Below the pieces are notes generated by a model. It ran no database searches. It had not been told where the DNA came from and saw only the letters and a program-made list of their open reading frames with translations. A program made the translations under genes and the position numbers. Shown here piece after piece: positions 1-12,878 of a DNA stretch of 64,000 nt. Source of the DNA: Lysobacter avium (GTDB taxonomy: Bacteria; Pseudomonadota; Gammaproteobacteria; Xanthomonadales; Xanthomonadaceae); assembly GCF_015209745.1 (NCBI RefSeq), contig NZ_CP063657.1, positions 496,001-560,000 on the forward strand, given 5' to 3'. Within the stretch, counting starts at the first letter, position 1, and every line of letters starts with the position of its first letter.

Positions 1-414
1 GCGGTTGGCTTCGTTGATCATCTGCCGCGACACGCGCTCGGCCTTGGGGCCCAGCCACAGCGAGCACAGCGCCACGATCACCACCACCGGCAGCACCAGC
101 GCCATGACCGGGCGCAACAGGCGGACCGGACCGACGCCCATCGCGTGGATGACCGGCATTTCCGAGTCGCGGTAGAGCCGGCCGATGCCGAGCATCATCC
201 CCAGCATCAGTGCCAATGGAAGGATCAGCGGCAGCCAGCTCAGCAGCACCAGGCCCAGCTGGCTGAGCATCAGCCCCGCCGGCAACCGCCCGGAGGCGAT
301 GTCCTTGAGCACATCGGTGATCACGCCGCCGACGCTGACGACGAGCAACACCACCAGCGTGGCGAAGGTGGATTGGGCGAGTTCGCTCAGCAGGTAACGG
401 TCGAGCTTGAGCAT
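1..414 (-). CDS. lptF: LPS export ABC permease LptF (5' part, cut by window edge)
   Basis: The first 138 codons of LptF are present; the gene runs off the window start. LptF is one of two inner-membrane permeases of the LptB2FG transporter that extracts lipopolysaccharide and feeds it to the LptC-LptA bridge. The start is the ATG at 412-414 (protein begins [12 protein letters not shown]), a typical LptF/LptG opening, followed by a long hydrophobic stretch ([17 protein letters not shown]) and a second one ([18 protein letters not shown]) before the family motif [13 protein letters not shown]. It diverges from pepA with 182 bp between starts, the same arrangement as in E. coli. lptG is expected just outside the window. 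Identification is firm; the C-terminal part is not visible. Confidence 0.93.
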   Translation of the reverse strand, partial: MLKLDRYLLSELAQSTFATLVVLLVVSVGGVITDVLKDIASGRLPAGLMLSQLGLVLLSWLPLILPLALMLGMMLGIGRLYRDSEMPVIHAMGVGPVRLLRPVMALVLPVVVIVALCSLWLGPKAERVSRQMINEANR

Positions 415-432
415 CGGAGGCCTTGGACGTGT

Positions 433-452
433 GCGCCACGCGGCGCTTTTTT
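433..452 (+). terminator. Terminator-like hairpin in the lptF/pepA intergenic region
   Basis: Stem GCGCC (433-437), loop ACGC, stem GGCGC (442-446), then six T residues on the plus strand. It lies upstream of pepA and downstream of nothing on that strand, so it would either stop antisense transcription leaving lptF or act as a 5' leader element of pepA. The stem is short, so function is uncertain. Confidence 0.3.
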
Positions 453-596
453 AATAAGACAGGGGCTTGCTTTAGACTTGCAGGTTCGTTCGCTCGCTTC
501 CAGCCTGGTCGAACCGGCCGGTATTGTCGCCCGGATCGGCGCTTTCCGCCGCCGCGACCGCGCGAACGCCTCCTCCCACTTCCCGGAATCTGCTGC

Positions 597-2099
597 ATGG
601 CCCTCGAATTCGACCTGAATCATGATGAGCTCGCCACCGTAAAGGCGGACTGCATCGTCGTCGGCGCTTACGCCGACAAGACCCTGAACGCCGCCGGCTC
701 CGCGCTTGACAGCGCGACCAATGGCCGCCTGAAATCCCTCGTGGAGCGCGGCGACGCGAGCGGCAAGATCGGCAAGACCGCGATCGTCCACGACCTCGAC
801 GGCGTGACCGCGGCCCGAGTACTGATCGTCGGCCTGGGCGATGCCGACAAACTGGACGCCGCGCAGTACATCAAGGCCGTCGACGCCGCCGCGCGTGCGC
901 TGAAGACCGGTCCGGTCGAGCATGCGGTCTTCGCGATCGCCGATGCGCGGATCAAGGGCCGCGATGGCGCCTGGGCCGTGCGTCAAGCCGCGATTGCCGC
1001 CGACCACGCCTGCTACACCTATACCGCCACCCTGGGCGAGAAGAACAAGGCCAAGGCCGGCGAGCCGGGCCTGCGCCGGGTCTCGGTCAGCGTGCCCTCG
1101 GGCATGGGCGATGCCTCCAAGGCGTTGGAGCAGGGCGCCTCGATCGCCGCCGGCGTCGCGTTTGCGCGCGAGCTGGGCAACCTGCCGCCCAACGTGTGCA
1201 ACCCGGCGTACCTGGCCGACCAGGCGGTCGAGTTCGCCGGCCGCTCCGGCGACACCTCCTGCGAGGTGCTCGAAGACACGGACATGGAGAAGCTCGGCAT
1301 GGGCTCGCTGCTCGCCGTCGCCCGCGGCTCGGCCAACCGCCCACGCCTGATCGCGATGAAGTACAACGGCGCCGGCGACGACAGCAAGCCCTACGTGCTG
1401 GTCGGCAAGGGTCTGACCTTCGACACCGGCGGCATCAACCTCAAGGTCCAGGGCGGCATCGAGGAGATGAAGTTCGACATGTGCGGCGGCGCCAGCGTGA
1501 TGGGCACCTTCGTCGCCGTGGTCGGCATGAAGCTGAAGATCAACCTGGTGGCGATCGTGGCCGCCGTGGAGAACATGCCCGACGCCGACGCCTACCGTCC
1601 TTCGGACGTGCTGACCAGCATGTCGGGCACGACCATCGAGGTCGGCAACACCGACGCCGAGGGTCGCCTGGTGCTGTGCGATGCGCTGACCTGGTCGAAG
1701 AAATTCGAGCCGGTCGCGCTGGTCGACGTCGCCACCCTGACCGGGGCGTGCATGGTCGCGCTGGGCAAATATGCCAGCGGGCTGATGACCAAGACCGACG
1801 ATCTGGCCGAGGAGTTGCTGGCGGCCGGCGAGAAGACCTACGACCGCGCCTGGCGCCTGCCGCTGTGGGACGAGTACCAGACGATGCTGGAGTCCAGCTT
1901 CGCCGACGTCTACAACATCGGCGGCCGCTGGGGCGGCGCGATCACCGCCGGCTGCTTCCTGTCGCGGTTCACCGAGGACCAGCGCTGGGCGCACCTGGAC
2001 ATCGCCGGCAGCGGCAGTGAGGAAGGCAAGCGCGGCATGTCCACCGGTCGCCCGGTCGGCCTGCTCAGCCAGTGGCTGATCGACCGCGCCGCGCAGTAA
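597..2099 (+). CDS. pepA: Leucyl aminopeptidase PepA
   Basis: A 500-residue M17 cytosolic aminopeptidase that removes N-terminal residues from peptides using two metal ions. The family signature NTDAEGRL is at about residues 351-358, and the metal-binding [10 protein letters not shown] stretch is near residues 270-279, followed by the MCGGA loop. The chosen start ATG at 597 ([11 protein letters not shown]) gives the usual family length; an in-frame upstream ATG at 423 would add about 58 residues unlike the family. It heads a pepA-holC-valS group: holC begins 9 bp after its stop. In E. coli PepA also binds DNA in Xer recombination; whether that applies here cannot be read from the sequence. 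Confidence 0.97.
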   Translation: MALEFDLNHDELATVKADCIVVGAYADKTLNAAGSALDSATNGRLKSLVERGDASGKIGKTAIVHDLDGVTAARVLIVGLGDADKLDAAQYIKAVDAAARALKTGPVEHAVFAIADARIKGRDGAWAVRQAAIAADHACYTYTATLGEKNKAKAGEPGLRRVSVSVPSGMGDASKALEQGASIAAGVAFARELGNLPPNVCNPAYLADQAVEFAGRSGDTSCEVLEDTDMEKLGMGSLLAVARGSANRPRLIAMKYNGAGDDSKPYVLVGKGLTFDTGGINLKVQGGIEEMKFDMCGGASVMGTFVAVVGMKLKINLVAIVAAVENMPDADAYRPSDVLTSMSGTTIEVGNTDAEGRLVLCDALTWSKKFEPVALVDVATLTGACMVALGKYASGLMTKTDDLAEELLAAGEKTYDRAWRLPLWDEYQTMLESSFADVYNIGGRWGGAITAGCFLSRFTEDQRWAHLDIAGSGSEEGKRGMSTGRPVGLLSQWLIDRAAQ

Positions 2100-2108
2100 G
2101 CACCGACC

Positions 2109-2540
2109 GTGCGTGCCGATTTCTACCTGATCCAGAAGCCGCGGTTCCGCGAGGAGCCGCTGCTGCTGGTCTGCGAGCTGGCCCGCAAGGCCCAGCAGGC
2201 GGGGCAGGCGTGCATCGTGCTCGCGCGCGATGCCGCCCAGGCCGAGAAGCTCGACGACCTGCTGTGGTCCTTCGATCCGGACGCCTTCATCCCGCACCAG
2301 ATCGTCGATCCGGACATGGAGGAGGGCGACGATGAGGAAATCGAGGTCCTCATCGCCGCGCCCGAGCACGACGTGGCCCTGCGTCCGCTGGTGATCAACC
2401 TGCGCGACGCGGCGGTGGATGGCGCGTTCGAGCGCGTGCTGGAGGTGGTGCCCGCCGACGATTCCGCGCGCGGCCCGCTGCGCCAGCGCTGGGTCCAGTA
2501 CAAGGACCGCGGTTTCACCCTCAACAAGCACGACATGTAG
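2109..2540 (+). CDS. holC: DNA polymerase III chi subunit HolC
   Basis: A 143-residue protein that matches HolC, the clamp-loader accessory subunit linking the polymerase III holoenzyme to single-stranded DNA-binding protein through its partner psi. Typical features are the opening RADFYLI, the central [15 protein letters not shown] stretch and the conserved C-terminal tryptophan region [12 protein letters not shown]. The start is a GTG at 2109, 9 bp after pepA; no better in-frame ATG exists. Position between pepA and valS is the standard gammaproteobacterial arrangement. A candidate psi partner is encoded only about 4 kb away at 6030-6608. Confidence 0.95.
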   Translation: MRADFYLIQKPRFREEPLLLVCELARKAQQAGQACIVLARDAAQAEKLDDLLWSFDPDAFIPHQIVDPDMEEGDDEEIEVLIAAPEHDVALRPLVINLRDAAVDGAFERVLEVVPADDSARGPLRQRWVQYKDRGFTLNKHDM

Positions 2541-2593
2541 CCGACGGCGCCCGGTCCACGGGTGCCTGTGTTCCCTTTTCCGCGACGATCCCG

Positions 2594-5452
<2,859 letters not shown>

Positions 5453-5548
5453 GCTCCGCGGCGAGCGCTGGCAGGGTCCCCGTTTCGCAGGTTTCGCTTT
5501 TAGCCTTCGCCTTCGCACGGGCGCGGCTGGCCGTGCAGAAGACGCCGA

Positions 5549-6025
5549 TCAGTCGTCGTTGAACAGTTCCAGTGCCATCACCAGGGCATCCTCGCGGCCC
5601 TTGCGCGCCGGGTAATATCGCGGCCGGCGGCCGATCTCGTTGAAACCCTCGTCGTGGTACAGCGCAATCGCGTGTGGATTGCTCGGCCGCACCTCCAGGA
5701 AGATGCGTTGTACGCGACGCGCCCGCGCGATCTGCAGCAGCACGTGCAGCAGTGCGCGGCCGTGGCCTTGGCCCTGCAGCTCGGGGGCGATGCAGATGTT
5801 GAGGATGTGCGCCTCGCCGGCGGCGATGCTGAGCAGGAAGTAGCCGACGATGGCGCCGTCGCGTTCGACCACCCGGGCCGGGTAGTCCGAGGCCAGGCAG
5901 TCACGGAAGATGCCCTGGGTCCACGGAAATTCGTAGGCGCGCACTTCCAGCGCGTGCACCGCAGCCAGGTCCTCCGGGCGCATCGGCCGGTGGGGCAGTG
6001 GTTGCAGGGAAGGTTCGGCAGCCAT
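5549..6025 (-). CDS. rimI: Ribosomal protein S18 alanine N-acetyltransferase RimI
   Basis: A 158-residue GNAT acetyltransferase that modifies the N-terminal alanine of ribosomal protein S18 in the cytoplasm. The acetyl-CoA loop reads LQGQGHGRALL and the RimI-type ending YYPARKGREDALVMAL is present. The start at 6025 (MAAEPSLQP) is preferred because the upstream gene ends at 6030, only 4 bp away; the much longer frame reaching 6538 is read-through in another frame of that gene. In E. coli rimI follows holD, and here it follows a HolD-like gene, so the order is preserved. Its stop faces the end of valS. Confidence 0.93.
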   Translation of the reverse strand: MAAEPSLQPLPHRPMRPEDLAAVHALEVRAYEFPWTQGIFRDCLASDYPARVVERDGAIVGYFLLSIAAGEAHILNICIAPELQGQGHGRALLHVLLQIARARRVQRIFLEVRPSNPHAIALYHDEGFNEIGRRPRYYPARKGREDALVMALELFNDD

Positions 6026-6029
6026 GCGC

Positions 6030-6608
6030 TCACCCGTTGCGGTTGCGGCGCGCCTTGCGCATCTGCTGCCACAACGAGCGCTTGGTCGCAGGTTCGGCGC
6101 GCAGGCGGACCAGGTCGATCCGCCAGGCCTGCGCTGCGACCTCGAACACAGGTGCCTCCATGCCGCTGGCGCGGAGGATCGCCAGCACGAGTGGGTCGTC
6201 GCTGGGCAGCAGCGTCGGGCGCGCTGCGCGCCGCGCGCCGCGGGCGGCTTCCAGCGCGGCTTTCTTCGCAGCCGCATCCGTGCGCGAGGCTCCGGCTGCC
6301 GGAGCACCGGCAGCCACTTCAGACGTCTCGCCCGGTTCCATGAGCGGTGTTGCTGGGGCCGGGCGCGAAGAGTGCTCCGGCCTGGTGTCCGCCCGGTCGC
6401 GAAGTGCATTGGGTGGCGTTCTGGCCGTCGGTTTCCCTCTGCTGGATTGCTGCGCCACTTCGCCCCCCGCTGCGCTGGACGCAGCGGCGAGCTTCTTCTC
6501 ATCCAGCGTCGCTGGCTGCGCCTGCAGCGAAGGATCACCGGCCAGCAGTAAAACCGGATGCCCGAGTGCGTGCAGCCATTCGTGTTGCTGGAACGTCCAC
6601 AGGCTCAT
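6030..6608 (-). CDS. holD: Probable DNA polymerase III psi subunit (HolD-like)
   Basis: A 192-residue protein that would usually be called hypothetical. Its last 27 residues contain LRAEPATKRSLWQQ, which lines up with the C-terminal motif LRANPTARAALWQQ of E. coli HolD, and the preceding SDDPLVLAILRA resembles the TDPLVSDVLRA of that protein. The N-terminus (QQHEWLHALGHPVLLL) resembles the short segment by which psi binds chi. Residues 30-135 are a low-complexity Ala/Pro/Arg-rich linker that would hide the relationship in simple searches. It sits directly upstream of rimI as holD does in E. coli, and overlaps pssA by ATGA. Family assignment is inference from motif plus context. Confidence 0.68.
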   Translation of the reverse strand: MSLWTFQQHEWLHALGHPVLLLAGDPSLQAQPATLDEKKLAAASSAAGGEVAQQSSRGKPTARTPPNALRDRADTRPEHSSRPAPATPLMEPGETSEVAAGAPAAGASRTDAAAKKAALEAARGARRAARPTLLPSDDPLVLAILRASGMEAPVFEVAAQAWRIDLVRLRAEPATKRSLWQQMRKARRNRNG

Positions 6609-7390
6609 GGCGTCGTCGCTTCCACCGGCGTTCGGCGCGCGCGCCGGTAGATGGCGTGTACCGGGCCCGACATCGCGTACAGCGCGATGATCGCGAGCAG
6701 CACCCGCGGCGGATCAATGGCGATGGCCGCCACCACCGCGACCACCACCAGCACGGAAAGGAACGGCAGGCGGTCGTGCTTGGGTCCGCCACCCTTGAAG
6801 CTGAAGTAGCGGATCGGACTGACCATCAGCAACGCCGCGACGACGGTGGCGAACACGGCCAGATAGCGCAGTTCGACCCCCGAGTAGCCCATCGCGAAAC
6901 AGGTCCAGACGAAGCTTGCGAGCAGACCGGCGGCAGCCGGGCTGGCCAGGCCGATGAACCAGCGCTTGTCGACCTGGCCGACCTGGGAGTTGAACCGCGC
7001 CAGCCGCAGCGCTGCGCAGGCGGCATACAGGAACGCCGCCACCCAGCCGATCTTGCGCGCGGTGACGCCGTCCAGCGACATGGAGGCCAGCGACCAGTGA
7101 TACATCACCAGCGCCGGGGCCAGGCCGAAGCTGATCAGGTCGGCCAGTGAGTCGTATTGCACGCCGAATTCGCTCTGGGTGTTGGTCAGACGCGCCACCC
7201 GGCCGTCCAGCCCATCGAGGATGGCGGCGACGAAAATCGCGATGCAGGCATTGTCGAAATGCCCCTGGGTCGCGGAGATGATGGCGTAAAAGCCGGCAAA
7301 CAGGCCGCCCGTGGTGAACAGGTTGGGCAACAGGTAGATACCGCGGGGGCGCTGGCGTGGCGGGGGGGTAATCGGTTGCGTAGGTTCCAT
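6605..7390 (-). CDS. pssA: CDP-diacylglycerol--serine O-phosphatidyltransferase
   Basis: A 261-residue integral membrane enzyme that joins CDP-diacylglycerol and serine to make phosphatidylserine, the precursor of phosphatidylethanolamine. The CDP-alcohol phosphatidyltransferase signature DGx2ARx8Gx3Dx3D is complete (D62, G63, A66, R67, G76, D80, D84). About seven hydrophobic segments follow, and the N-terminus PNLFTTGGLFAGFYAI is characteristic of the integral-membrane type II PssA found outside enterobacteria. It heads the minus-strand run pssA-holD-rimI and overlaps holD by four bases, so the three genes are probably cotranscribed. Confidence 0.93.
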   Translation of the reverse strand: MEPTQPITPPPRQRPRGIYLLPNLFTTGGLFAGFYAIISATQGHFDNACIAIFVAAILDGLDGRVARLTNTQSEFGVQYDSLADLISFGLAPALVMYHWSLASMSLDGVTARKIGWVAAFLYAACAALRLARFNSQVGQVDKRWFIGLASPAAAGLLASFVWTCFAMGYSGVELRYLAVFATVVAALLMVSPIRYFSFKGGGPKHDRLPFLSVLVVVAVVAAIAIDPPRVLLAIIALYAMSGPVHAIYRRARRTPVEATTP

Positions 7391-7475
7391 TTCAGCAGTC
7401 TAGCGCTTGCTTGCGTTGCGGCGGGATGCTGCAATCATGGCAATGCCATCCCCCAACACCGCAATGGAAGCTCTC

Positions 7476-7889
7476 ATGACCGGTCTGCCTGCTCTGCCTG
7501 TACGTCGTCTCGCGGCCTGCCTGTGCCTCGCCTTCCTGATGGTGGCGTTGCCGCTCTCGGCCGGTGAGCTGTTCCAGTGGAAGGATGCCAGCGGGGTCAC
7601 CCATTACTCCGATGCGCCGCCGCCCAACGGCAAATACCAGAATCGGCGTATCACCGACGCGGGCGCGGGCACCGCCAGCGAAGCCGCCGCGCAGGCGCCG
7701 GCGGAGAACGCCCAGTGCACTACCGCGCGCGCCAACCTGGCGCTGCTTGAGGGCGACGGCCCGATCCAGATGCAGGGCAGTGATGGCAATGGCGATGGCA
7801 CCGCCATGAACGCAGAACAGCGCGAAGCGCAGAAGCAACTGGCCCAGGCAGCGATCAACGCCTACTGCAACGGCGCTTCCGACCAGTAA
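7476..7889 (+). CDS. Secreted DUF4124-domain protein
   Basis: A 137-residue exported protein of unknown function. A signal peptide (RRLAACLCLAFLMVALPLSAG) is followed by the DUF4124 core ELFQWKDASGVTHYSDAPPP, a small WD-like beta motif common in Xanthomonadaceae and Pseudomonas periplasmic proteins. The rest is Ala-rich with two cysteines (AQCTTARA and AYCNG) that could form a disulfide. The ATG at 7476 is chosen because GGAAG lies 5 bp before it; earlier in-frame ATGs at 7464 and 7407 lack a ribosome site. It stands alone between divergent pssA and purL. Confidence 0.75.
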   Translation: MTGLPALPVRRLAACLCLAFLMVALPLSAGELFQWKDASGVTHYSDAPPPNGKYQNRRITDAGAGTASEAAAQAPAENAQCTTARANLALLEGDGPIQMQGSDGNGDGTAMNAEQREAQKQLAQAAINAYCNGASDQ

Positions 7890-7949
7890 CAAGCTCCCAC
7901 AGGCCTCGCCCGAGCTTCGCCCGGCCGCGCGCGCCTGCACGGGCTGACT

Positions 7950-7955
7950 TACAAT
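7950..7955 (+). promoter_or_regulatory. Probable -10 element of purL
   Basis: TACAAT at 7950-7955 fits a sigma-70 -10 box in five of six positions and would place the transcript start near 7962, 25 bases before the purL ATG. No convincing -35 box is visible at the right spacing, so only the -10 is claimed. Confidence 0.35.
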
Positions 7956-7986
7956 GGTCGGCCCGTCGACCTGTGGTTTTCCGCAC

Positions 7987-10900
7987 ATGATCGTGCTCGA
8001 GGGCGCCTCCGCCCTGTCTGCGTTCCGACGCGAACGTCTCCAAGCCCGGCTGCAGAGCCACCACCCCGACGTGCGCCTGCTGGGCGCCTGGCCGGTGTAC
8101 TGGGTCAAGCCCGACCGGGGCGCACAGGTGGATGGACCCGTTCTGGGCCGGATCCTTCAGGCGGGGCCGGAATTTGCGGCCCGCCAGGACGAGGCGGTGT
8201 CGCGCTTCGTCACGCCGCGCCTGGGAACCCTGTCGCCGTGGGCGAGCAAGGCGACCGAGCTGGTTCGTGATGCCGGGCTGCCGGTGTATCGCGTCGAGCA
8301 CGGCACCCGCTTCGACCTGGCCGGCTGGCCGGAGGATCCCGCGGTCTGCGAGCGGCTCGCCGCCGAGCTGCACGACCCGATGACCCAGTCGCTGCTGTCC
8401 TCCCGGGAGGCGGCGCTGGCGCTGTTCGAGGTTCCGCAGAAGGTCGCGCTGGAACGGATCGAGCTGGACGGGCTGGAGGCCGCCAACAGCCGTCTCGGCC
8501 TGGCCCTGGCCGATGACGAGATCGCCTACCTGCGCGAGCGTTATGCGGAGCTGGGCCGCGCGCCATCCGACGTCGAGCTGATGATGTTCGCCCAGGCGAA
8601 CTCGGAGCACTGCCGGCACAAGATCTTCAACGCCAGTTGGACGATCGATGGCATCGACCAGCCGATCTCGCTGTTCGGGATGATCAAGCACACCCACGCG
8701 ACCACGCCGCAGCACACCCTGTCGGCGTACAGCGACAACGCGGCCGTGGTGGCGGGCTACCCCAGCCAGCGCTTCCGGCCCGATCCGATCAGCGCTGCCT
8801 ATCGCCTCGAGGCGGTGGTGGATTCCGCGTTCTGCATCAAGGTCGAGACCCACAACCACCCCACGGCGATCTCGCCCTTTGCCGGCGCTGCGACCGGGGC
8901 AGGCGGCGAGATCCGCGACGAGGGCGCCACCGGCCGCGGCGGCAAGCCCAAGGCCGGCCTGTGCGGTTTTACCGTCTCGCACCTGCGCATCCCGACCTTG
9001 CCGCAGCCGTGGGAAGGCGAGCGCGCACTCAACCCGCGTATGGCCAGTGCGCTGGAGATCATGCTCGACGGCCCGCTGGGCGCGGCGGCGTTCAACAACG
9101 AATTCGGCCGCGCCAATCTGACCGGCTACTTCCGCAGCTTCGAACTGGCCGATGCCGCCACCGACGCGACGACGCTGACGCGCGCCTACGACAAGCCGAT
9201 CATGCTCGCCGGCGGCCTGGGCGCGATGGACCGCATCCAGGTCGAGAAGCTCGGCCTCAAGCCCGGGCATGCGGTGGTGGTACTGGGCGGGCCGTCGATG
9301 CTGATCGGCCTTGGCGGCGGTGCCGCCAGTTCGGTGGCCTCCGGCGACAGCGACGAGGCAGTGGACTTTGCCAGCGTCCAGCGCGACAACCCGGAGATGG
9401 AACGGCGCTGCCAGGAAGTCATCGACAGCTGCGTGGCGCTCGGCGCGGACAACCCGATCGACACGGCACACGATGTCGGCGCAGGTGGCCTCTCCAACGC
9501 GATCCCCGAGCTGCTGCACGACTCCCGCCTGGGCGGGGTCATCGACCTGGCCAAGGTGCCCAGCGACGACCCGTCCCTGTCGCCGATGCAGCTGTGGTGC
9601 AACGAATCCCAGGAGCGCTACGTGCTCGGCATCGCCGCCGACCGCGTGGCCGAGTTTGCGGCGATCTGCGAGCGCGAGCGCTGCCCGTTCGCCGTGGTCG
9701 GCCATGCGACCGCCAATGAGCGGCTGGTGGTGGGCTACGGGGTGACGGTCGACACCATCTACGGCGCGGACGGCGCCACGGCCGCTGCGGATGCCCGGGT
9801 TGCGGCGAACGCTGCCGGCCACCCGATCGACCTGCCGATGGACGTGCTGTTCGGCAAGGCGCCCAAGATGCATCGCGACACCCGCCGCCCCGCCGCGCCG
9901 GCCTGGCCATCGCTGGCCTGGGACGGCCTGGACCTGCGCGACGCCGCCCTGCGCGTGCTCGCCCACCCGGTGGTTGCGGCCAAGCAGTTCCTGATCACCA
10001 TCGGCGACCGCAGCGTTGGCGGCCTGACCGCGCGCGACCAGATGGTCGGCCCGTGGCAGGTGCCGGTGGCCGATTGCGCGATCACGTTTGCCGGTTTCAG
10101 CGGCTTTGCCGGTGAGGCCATGGCGATCGGCGAGCGCACCCCGCTGGCATTGCTGGACGCCGCGGCGTCCGCGCGCATGGCCGTTGGCGAGGCGATTACC
10201 AACCTGTGCGCGGCGCCGGTGGAATCGCTGGACCGGATCAAGCTGTCCGCCAACTGGATGGCCGCCGCCGGTCACGACGGCGAAGACGCCCTGCTGTTCG
10301 ATGCCGTCAAGGCGATGGGCATGGAGCTGTGCCCGCAGATCGAGTTGAGCATTCCGGTCGGCAAGGACTCGCTCTCAATGCAGGCGCAATGGGACGCGGA
10401 CGGTACGTCGCATAAGTCCGTATCGCCGGTGTCGCTGGTGGTCAGCGCGTTTGCGCCGGTCACCGACGTACGCCGCCAGTTGACGCCGCTGCTGAGCTCC
10501 GGCCAGGACTCCGAGCTGTGGCTCATCGGTCTGGGCGCAGGCAAGCAGCGCATGGGCGGTTCGGTGCTGGCGCAGGTCCATCCGCACGCCACGGCCGGCG
10601 GCAGCGCGCTGCCGGCGTTTGCCGGGCAGTCGTCCGAGGACGGCCGCCGGACCTCGGGCGTGCCGGACCTGGACGATCCGGAGCGCCTGCGCGCCTTCTT
10701 CGAACTGATCCGCGACGCTCGCGCCGCCGGCCTGCTGCAGGCCTACCACGACCGTTCCGACGGCGGTGCGTTCGCCACCCTGTGCGAGATGGCGTTCTGC
10801 TCGCACACCGGCCTGGACATCAACTTGGACGGCTGGGGCGAGGACGCGTTCCGGACGCTGTTCAACGAAGAACTGGGCGCGGTCGTGCAGGTCAACGCGC

Positions 10901-11976
10901 ACGACCGCGTCGAGTTCGCCGACCTGCTGGCCAGCCACGGACTGGTCGATTGCGCCCAGCGCATCGCGCGGCCAAGCACCGCGGCGGGCATCCGCGTGCA
11001 CGGCGGCGGCGAGTTGCTGGCGCAGTGGGCGTGGGACGAACTGTTCGATGCCTGGTGGTCGACCACCCACGCGATGCAGAAGCTCCGCGACAACCCCGAG
11101 TGCGCCGACCAGGAACGCGCGGCGATGCGCGATTTCAATGCGCCCGGCCTGTCACCGAAGCTGTCCTTCGATCCGGCCGAGGATGTGGCCGGCGCCTTCG
11201 TGCACGTTCAGCGCAGGCCGCGGGTGGCAATCCTGCGCGAGCAGGGCGTCAACGGCCAGATCGAGATGGCCGCGGCGTTCGACCGCGCCGGTTTCGAGGC
11301 CGTCGACGTGCACATGAGCGACCTGATCAGCGGCCGGCTCGCGCTGGACGGATTCAAGGGCCTCGCCGCCGGCGGCGGTTTCAGCTACGGCGACGTGCTC
11401 GGCGCGGGCCGCGGATGGGCCACCTCGATCCTGGAGCACGCGGCCTTGCATGACGGTTTTTCCGCATTCTTCCAGCGCGAGGACACGTTCACCCTGGGAA
11501 TCTGCAACGGCTGCCAGATGCTGAGCCAGTTGGGCTCGATCATCCCGGGAGCGGGCCATTGGCCGCGGTTCCTGCGCAACCGCAGCGAGCAGTTCGAGGC
11601 CCGCCTCAGCCTGCTGGAGATCGCCGTCTCGCCGTCGATCTTCATGGCCGGCATGGCCGGCTCGCGGATTCCCGTGGTGGTCTCGCACGGCGAGGGCCGC
11701 GCGGCGTTCGCCGATCCGGCCGACCAGACGGCGGCGCACCCGGTTGCGCGCTATGTCGCCGCGGGTGGACAGCCGGCGGTGGATTATCCGGCCAACCCGA
11801 ACGGCTCGACCGATGCGATCGCCGCGGTGACCAGTACCGATGGCCGGGCGACGATCCTGATGCCGCATCCCGAGCGCACCCTGCGCACCGCCAACCTGAG
11901 TTGGGCCCCCTCGGAGTGGAGCGAGGATTCGCCGTGGCTGCGGATGTTCCGCAACGCGCGCGCGTTCACCGGCTGA
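7987..11976 (+). CDS. purL: Phosphoribosylformylglycinamidine synthase PurL (large type)
   Basis: A 1329-residue enzyme performing step four of purine synthesis, converting FGAR, glutamine and ATP to FGAM. The single-chain form is used: N-terminal PurS-like region, two AIRS-type halves with the conserved [13 protein letters not shown] and [12 protein letters not shown] segments, and a C-terminal class I glutamine amidotransferase domain with nucleophile Cys in [10 protein letters not shown] (about residue 1173) and catalytic His in PHPERTLR. Start ATG 7987 ([10 protein letters not shown]) is preferred over ATG 7954, which overlaps the probable -10 box. The gene is monocistronic, ending in a strong terminator. 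Confidence 0.97.
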   Translation: MIVLEGASALSAFRRERLQARLQSHHPDVRLLGAWPVYWVKPDRGAQVDGPVLGRILQAGPEFAARQDEAVSRFVTPRLGTLSPWASKATELVRDAGLPVYRVEHGTRFDLAGWPEDPAVCERLAAELHDPMTQSLLSSREAALALFEVPQKVALERIELDGLEAANSRLGLALADDEIAYLRERYAELGRAPSDVELMMFAQANSEHCRHKIFNASWTIDGIDQPISLFGMIKHTHATTPQHTLSAYSDNAAVVAGYPSQRFRPDPISAAYRLEAVVDSAFCIKVETHNHPTAISPFAGAATGAGGEIRDEGATGRGGKPKAGLCGFTVSHLRIPTLPQPWEGERALNPRMASALEIMLDGPLGAAAFNNEFGRANLTGYFRSFELADAATDATTLTRAYDKPIMLAGGLGAMDRIQVEKLGLKPGHAVVVLGGPSMLIGLGGGAASSVASGDSDEAVDFASVQRDNPEMERRCQEVIDSCVALGADNPIDTAHDVGAGGLSNAIPELLHDSRLGGVIDLAKVPSDDPSLSPMQLWCNESQERYVLGIAADRVAEFAAICERERCPFAVVGHATANERLVVGYGVTVDTIYGADGATAAADARVAANAAGHPIDLPMDVLFGKAPKMHRDTRRPAAPAWPSLAWDGLDLRDAALRVLAHPVVAAKQFLITIGDRSVGGLTARDQMVGPWQVPVADCAITFAGFSGFAGEAMAIGERTPLALLDAAASARMAVGEAITNLCAAPVESLDRIKLSANWMAAAGHDGEDALLFDAVKAMGMELCPQIELSIPVGKDSLSMQAQWDADGTSHKSVSPVSLVVSAFAPVTDVRRQLTPLLSSGQDSELWLIGLGAGKQRMGGSVLAQVHPHATAGGSALPAFAGQSSEDGRRTSGVPDLDDPERLRAFFELIRDARAAGLLQAYHDRSDGGAFATLCEMAFCSHTGLDINLDGWGEDAFRTLFNEELGAVVQVNAHDRVEFADLLASHGLVDCAQRIARPSTAAGIRVHGGGELLAQWAWDELFDAWWSTTHAMQKLRDNPECADQERAAMRDFNAPGLSPKLSFDPAEDVAGAFVHVQRRPRVAILREQGVNGQIEMAAAFDRAGFEAVDVHMSDLISGRLALDGFKGLAAGGGFSYGDVLGAGRGWATSILEHAALHDGFSAFFQREDTFTLGICNGCQMLSQLGSIIPGAGHWPRFLRNRSEQFEARLSLLEIAVSPSIFMAGMAGSRIPVVVSHGEGRAAFADPADQTAAHPVARYVAAGGQPAVDYPANPNGSTDAIAAVTSTDGRATILMPHPERTLRTANLSWAPSEWSEDSPWLRMFRNARAFTG

Positions 11977-11984
11977 GTTTCCAG

Positions 11985-12020
11985 GACGGGGCGGGCACTC
12001 CGCCCCGCCCCGTCTTTTTT
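11985..12020 (+). terminator. Intrinsic terminator of purL
   Basis: A perfect 11-bp stem, GACGGGGCGGG (11985-11995) and its complement (12004-12014), followed by a run of T residues to 12020. It starts 8 bp after the purL stop codon. This is the clearest rho-independent terminator in the window. Confidence 0.88.
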
Positions 12021-12117
12021 CCGCGCTTTTGCCCGATTGTCCGGAGCGGCTCCCCGACGACGTACACCCCTGCAAGCAACGGCCACTCACCGGCCAGGGT
12101 TGCGCGGAGGCATTTCG

Positions 12118-12804
12118 ATGGGGGTCGTGATGCAGGCGTTGGGAAAAGGAGGCCGCCGCGGCCCCAGGTTTGGCGCCGGGGTCGCCAACGCGCACGCAGT
12201 TGTGGGCGTGATGGCCCTGGTGCTGGCGGCACTGGCCGGCTGCGCGGCCGATCACGGCGCTGCAGTTCCCGAAGCCGCGCTGCTGCAGCCCGCAGATGAC
12301 CTGCGCAGCGCACCCTGCACGGTGGTGACAAGGGATATGGTGTCTGCCGCTTTCTCCATCGATCCCGCGCTGATCGAGCAGTCCTCGATGTCGTCGCTGT
12401 GCGTCTATCGCTGGGAGGGCGGGGACGAACTGCTGGATGTCACCGTCCACGTCACTGCCGTGGAACCGGATGAGCGGCACGCGCGGGCGGCGTTCGAGGA
12501 CGTGACGTCTGGCCGGGGCACCGGGTCATCGTCCCGGGACGTCGGGCCCTTCGAGGATGTGGATGATGTCGGCGACCAGGCCCGGTTCGACACCGTCAAC
12601 AGCGACCTGCACGTCCTCAATGACCGGGTCTATTTCACCCTCAACGCCTATTTCGGCCCGGCGATGGAGCTGGCGACATCGCCCGGGCAGCCGGCGAACG
12701 CCATCGACGCGCGCACGCAATGGTGGCAGGCCACGCTGCCGCAGCGCCGTCATGGGGCGCAGACGCTGGCATCGGTCTGGATGGACGAGCACAGGCGCCG
12801 CTGA
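12118..12804 (+). CDS. Predicted lipoprotein of unknown function
   Basis: A 228-residue protein with a signal peptide and lipobox LAALAGC, so probably a lipid-anchored envelope protein. The start ATG 12118 has CGGAGG seven bases upstream; the longer frame from 12037 begins inside untranslated-looking sequence. The mature part contains an acidic stretch (FEDVDDVGDQARFD) and motifs reminiscent of DUF3558-like lipoproteins (PCTVVTRDMVSAAF and a later CVYRW), but I cannot assign a family firmly. It precedes the ECF sigma gene by 154 bp on the same strand and may belong to that regulatory module, although this is only positional. Confidence 0.68.
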   Translation: MGVVMQALGKGGRRGPRFGAGVANAHAVVGVMALVLAALAGCAADHGAAVPEAALLQPADDLRSAPCTVVTRDMVSAAFSIDPALIEQSSMSSLCVYRWEGGDELLDVTVHVTAVEPDERHARAAFEDVTSGRGTGSSSRDVGPFEDVDDVGDQARFDTVNSDLHVLNDRVYFTLNAYFGPAMELATSPGQPANAIDARTQWWQATLPQRRHGAQTLASVWMDEHRRR

Positions 12805-12878
12805 ACCGTCCCGGGCCACCGCGTGACCGCCGATGACGCGCGGCGTTTCCTCCCTCCCGAGCCCACCCTTGGGCCGCG

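Noticed and set aside
387..2531. A 714-residue minus-strand frame across pepA and holC
   Set aside because: Same antisense effect; it crosses two well-identified plus-strand genes and shows no family motif or plausible start context.
7855..10275. An 806-residue minus-strand frame inside purL
   Set aside because: It overlaps the PurL AIRS domains completely and has compositional, not protein-like, sequence.
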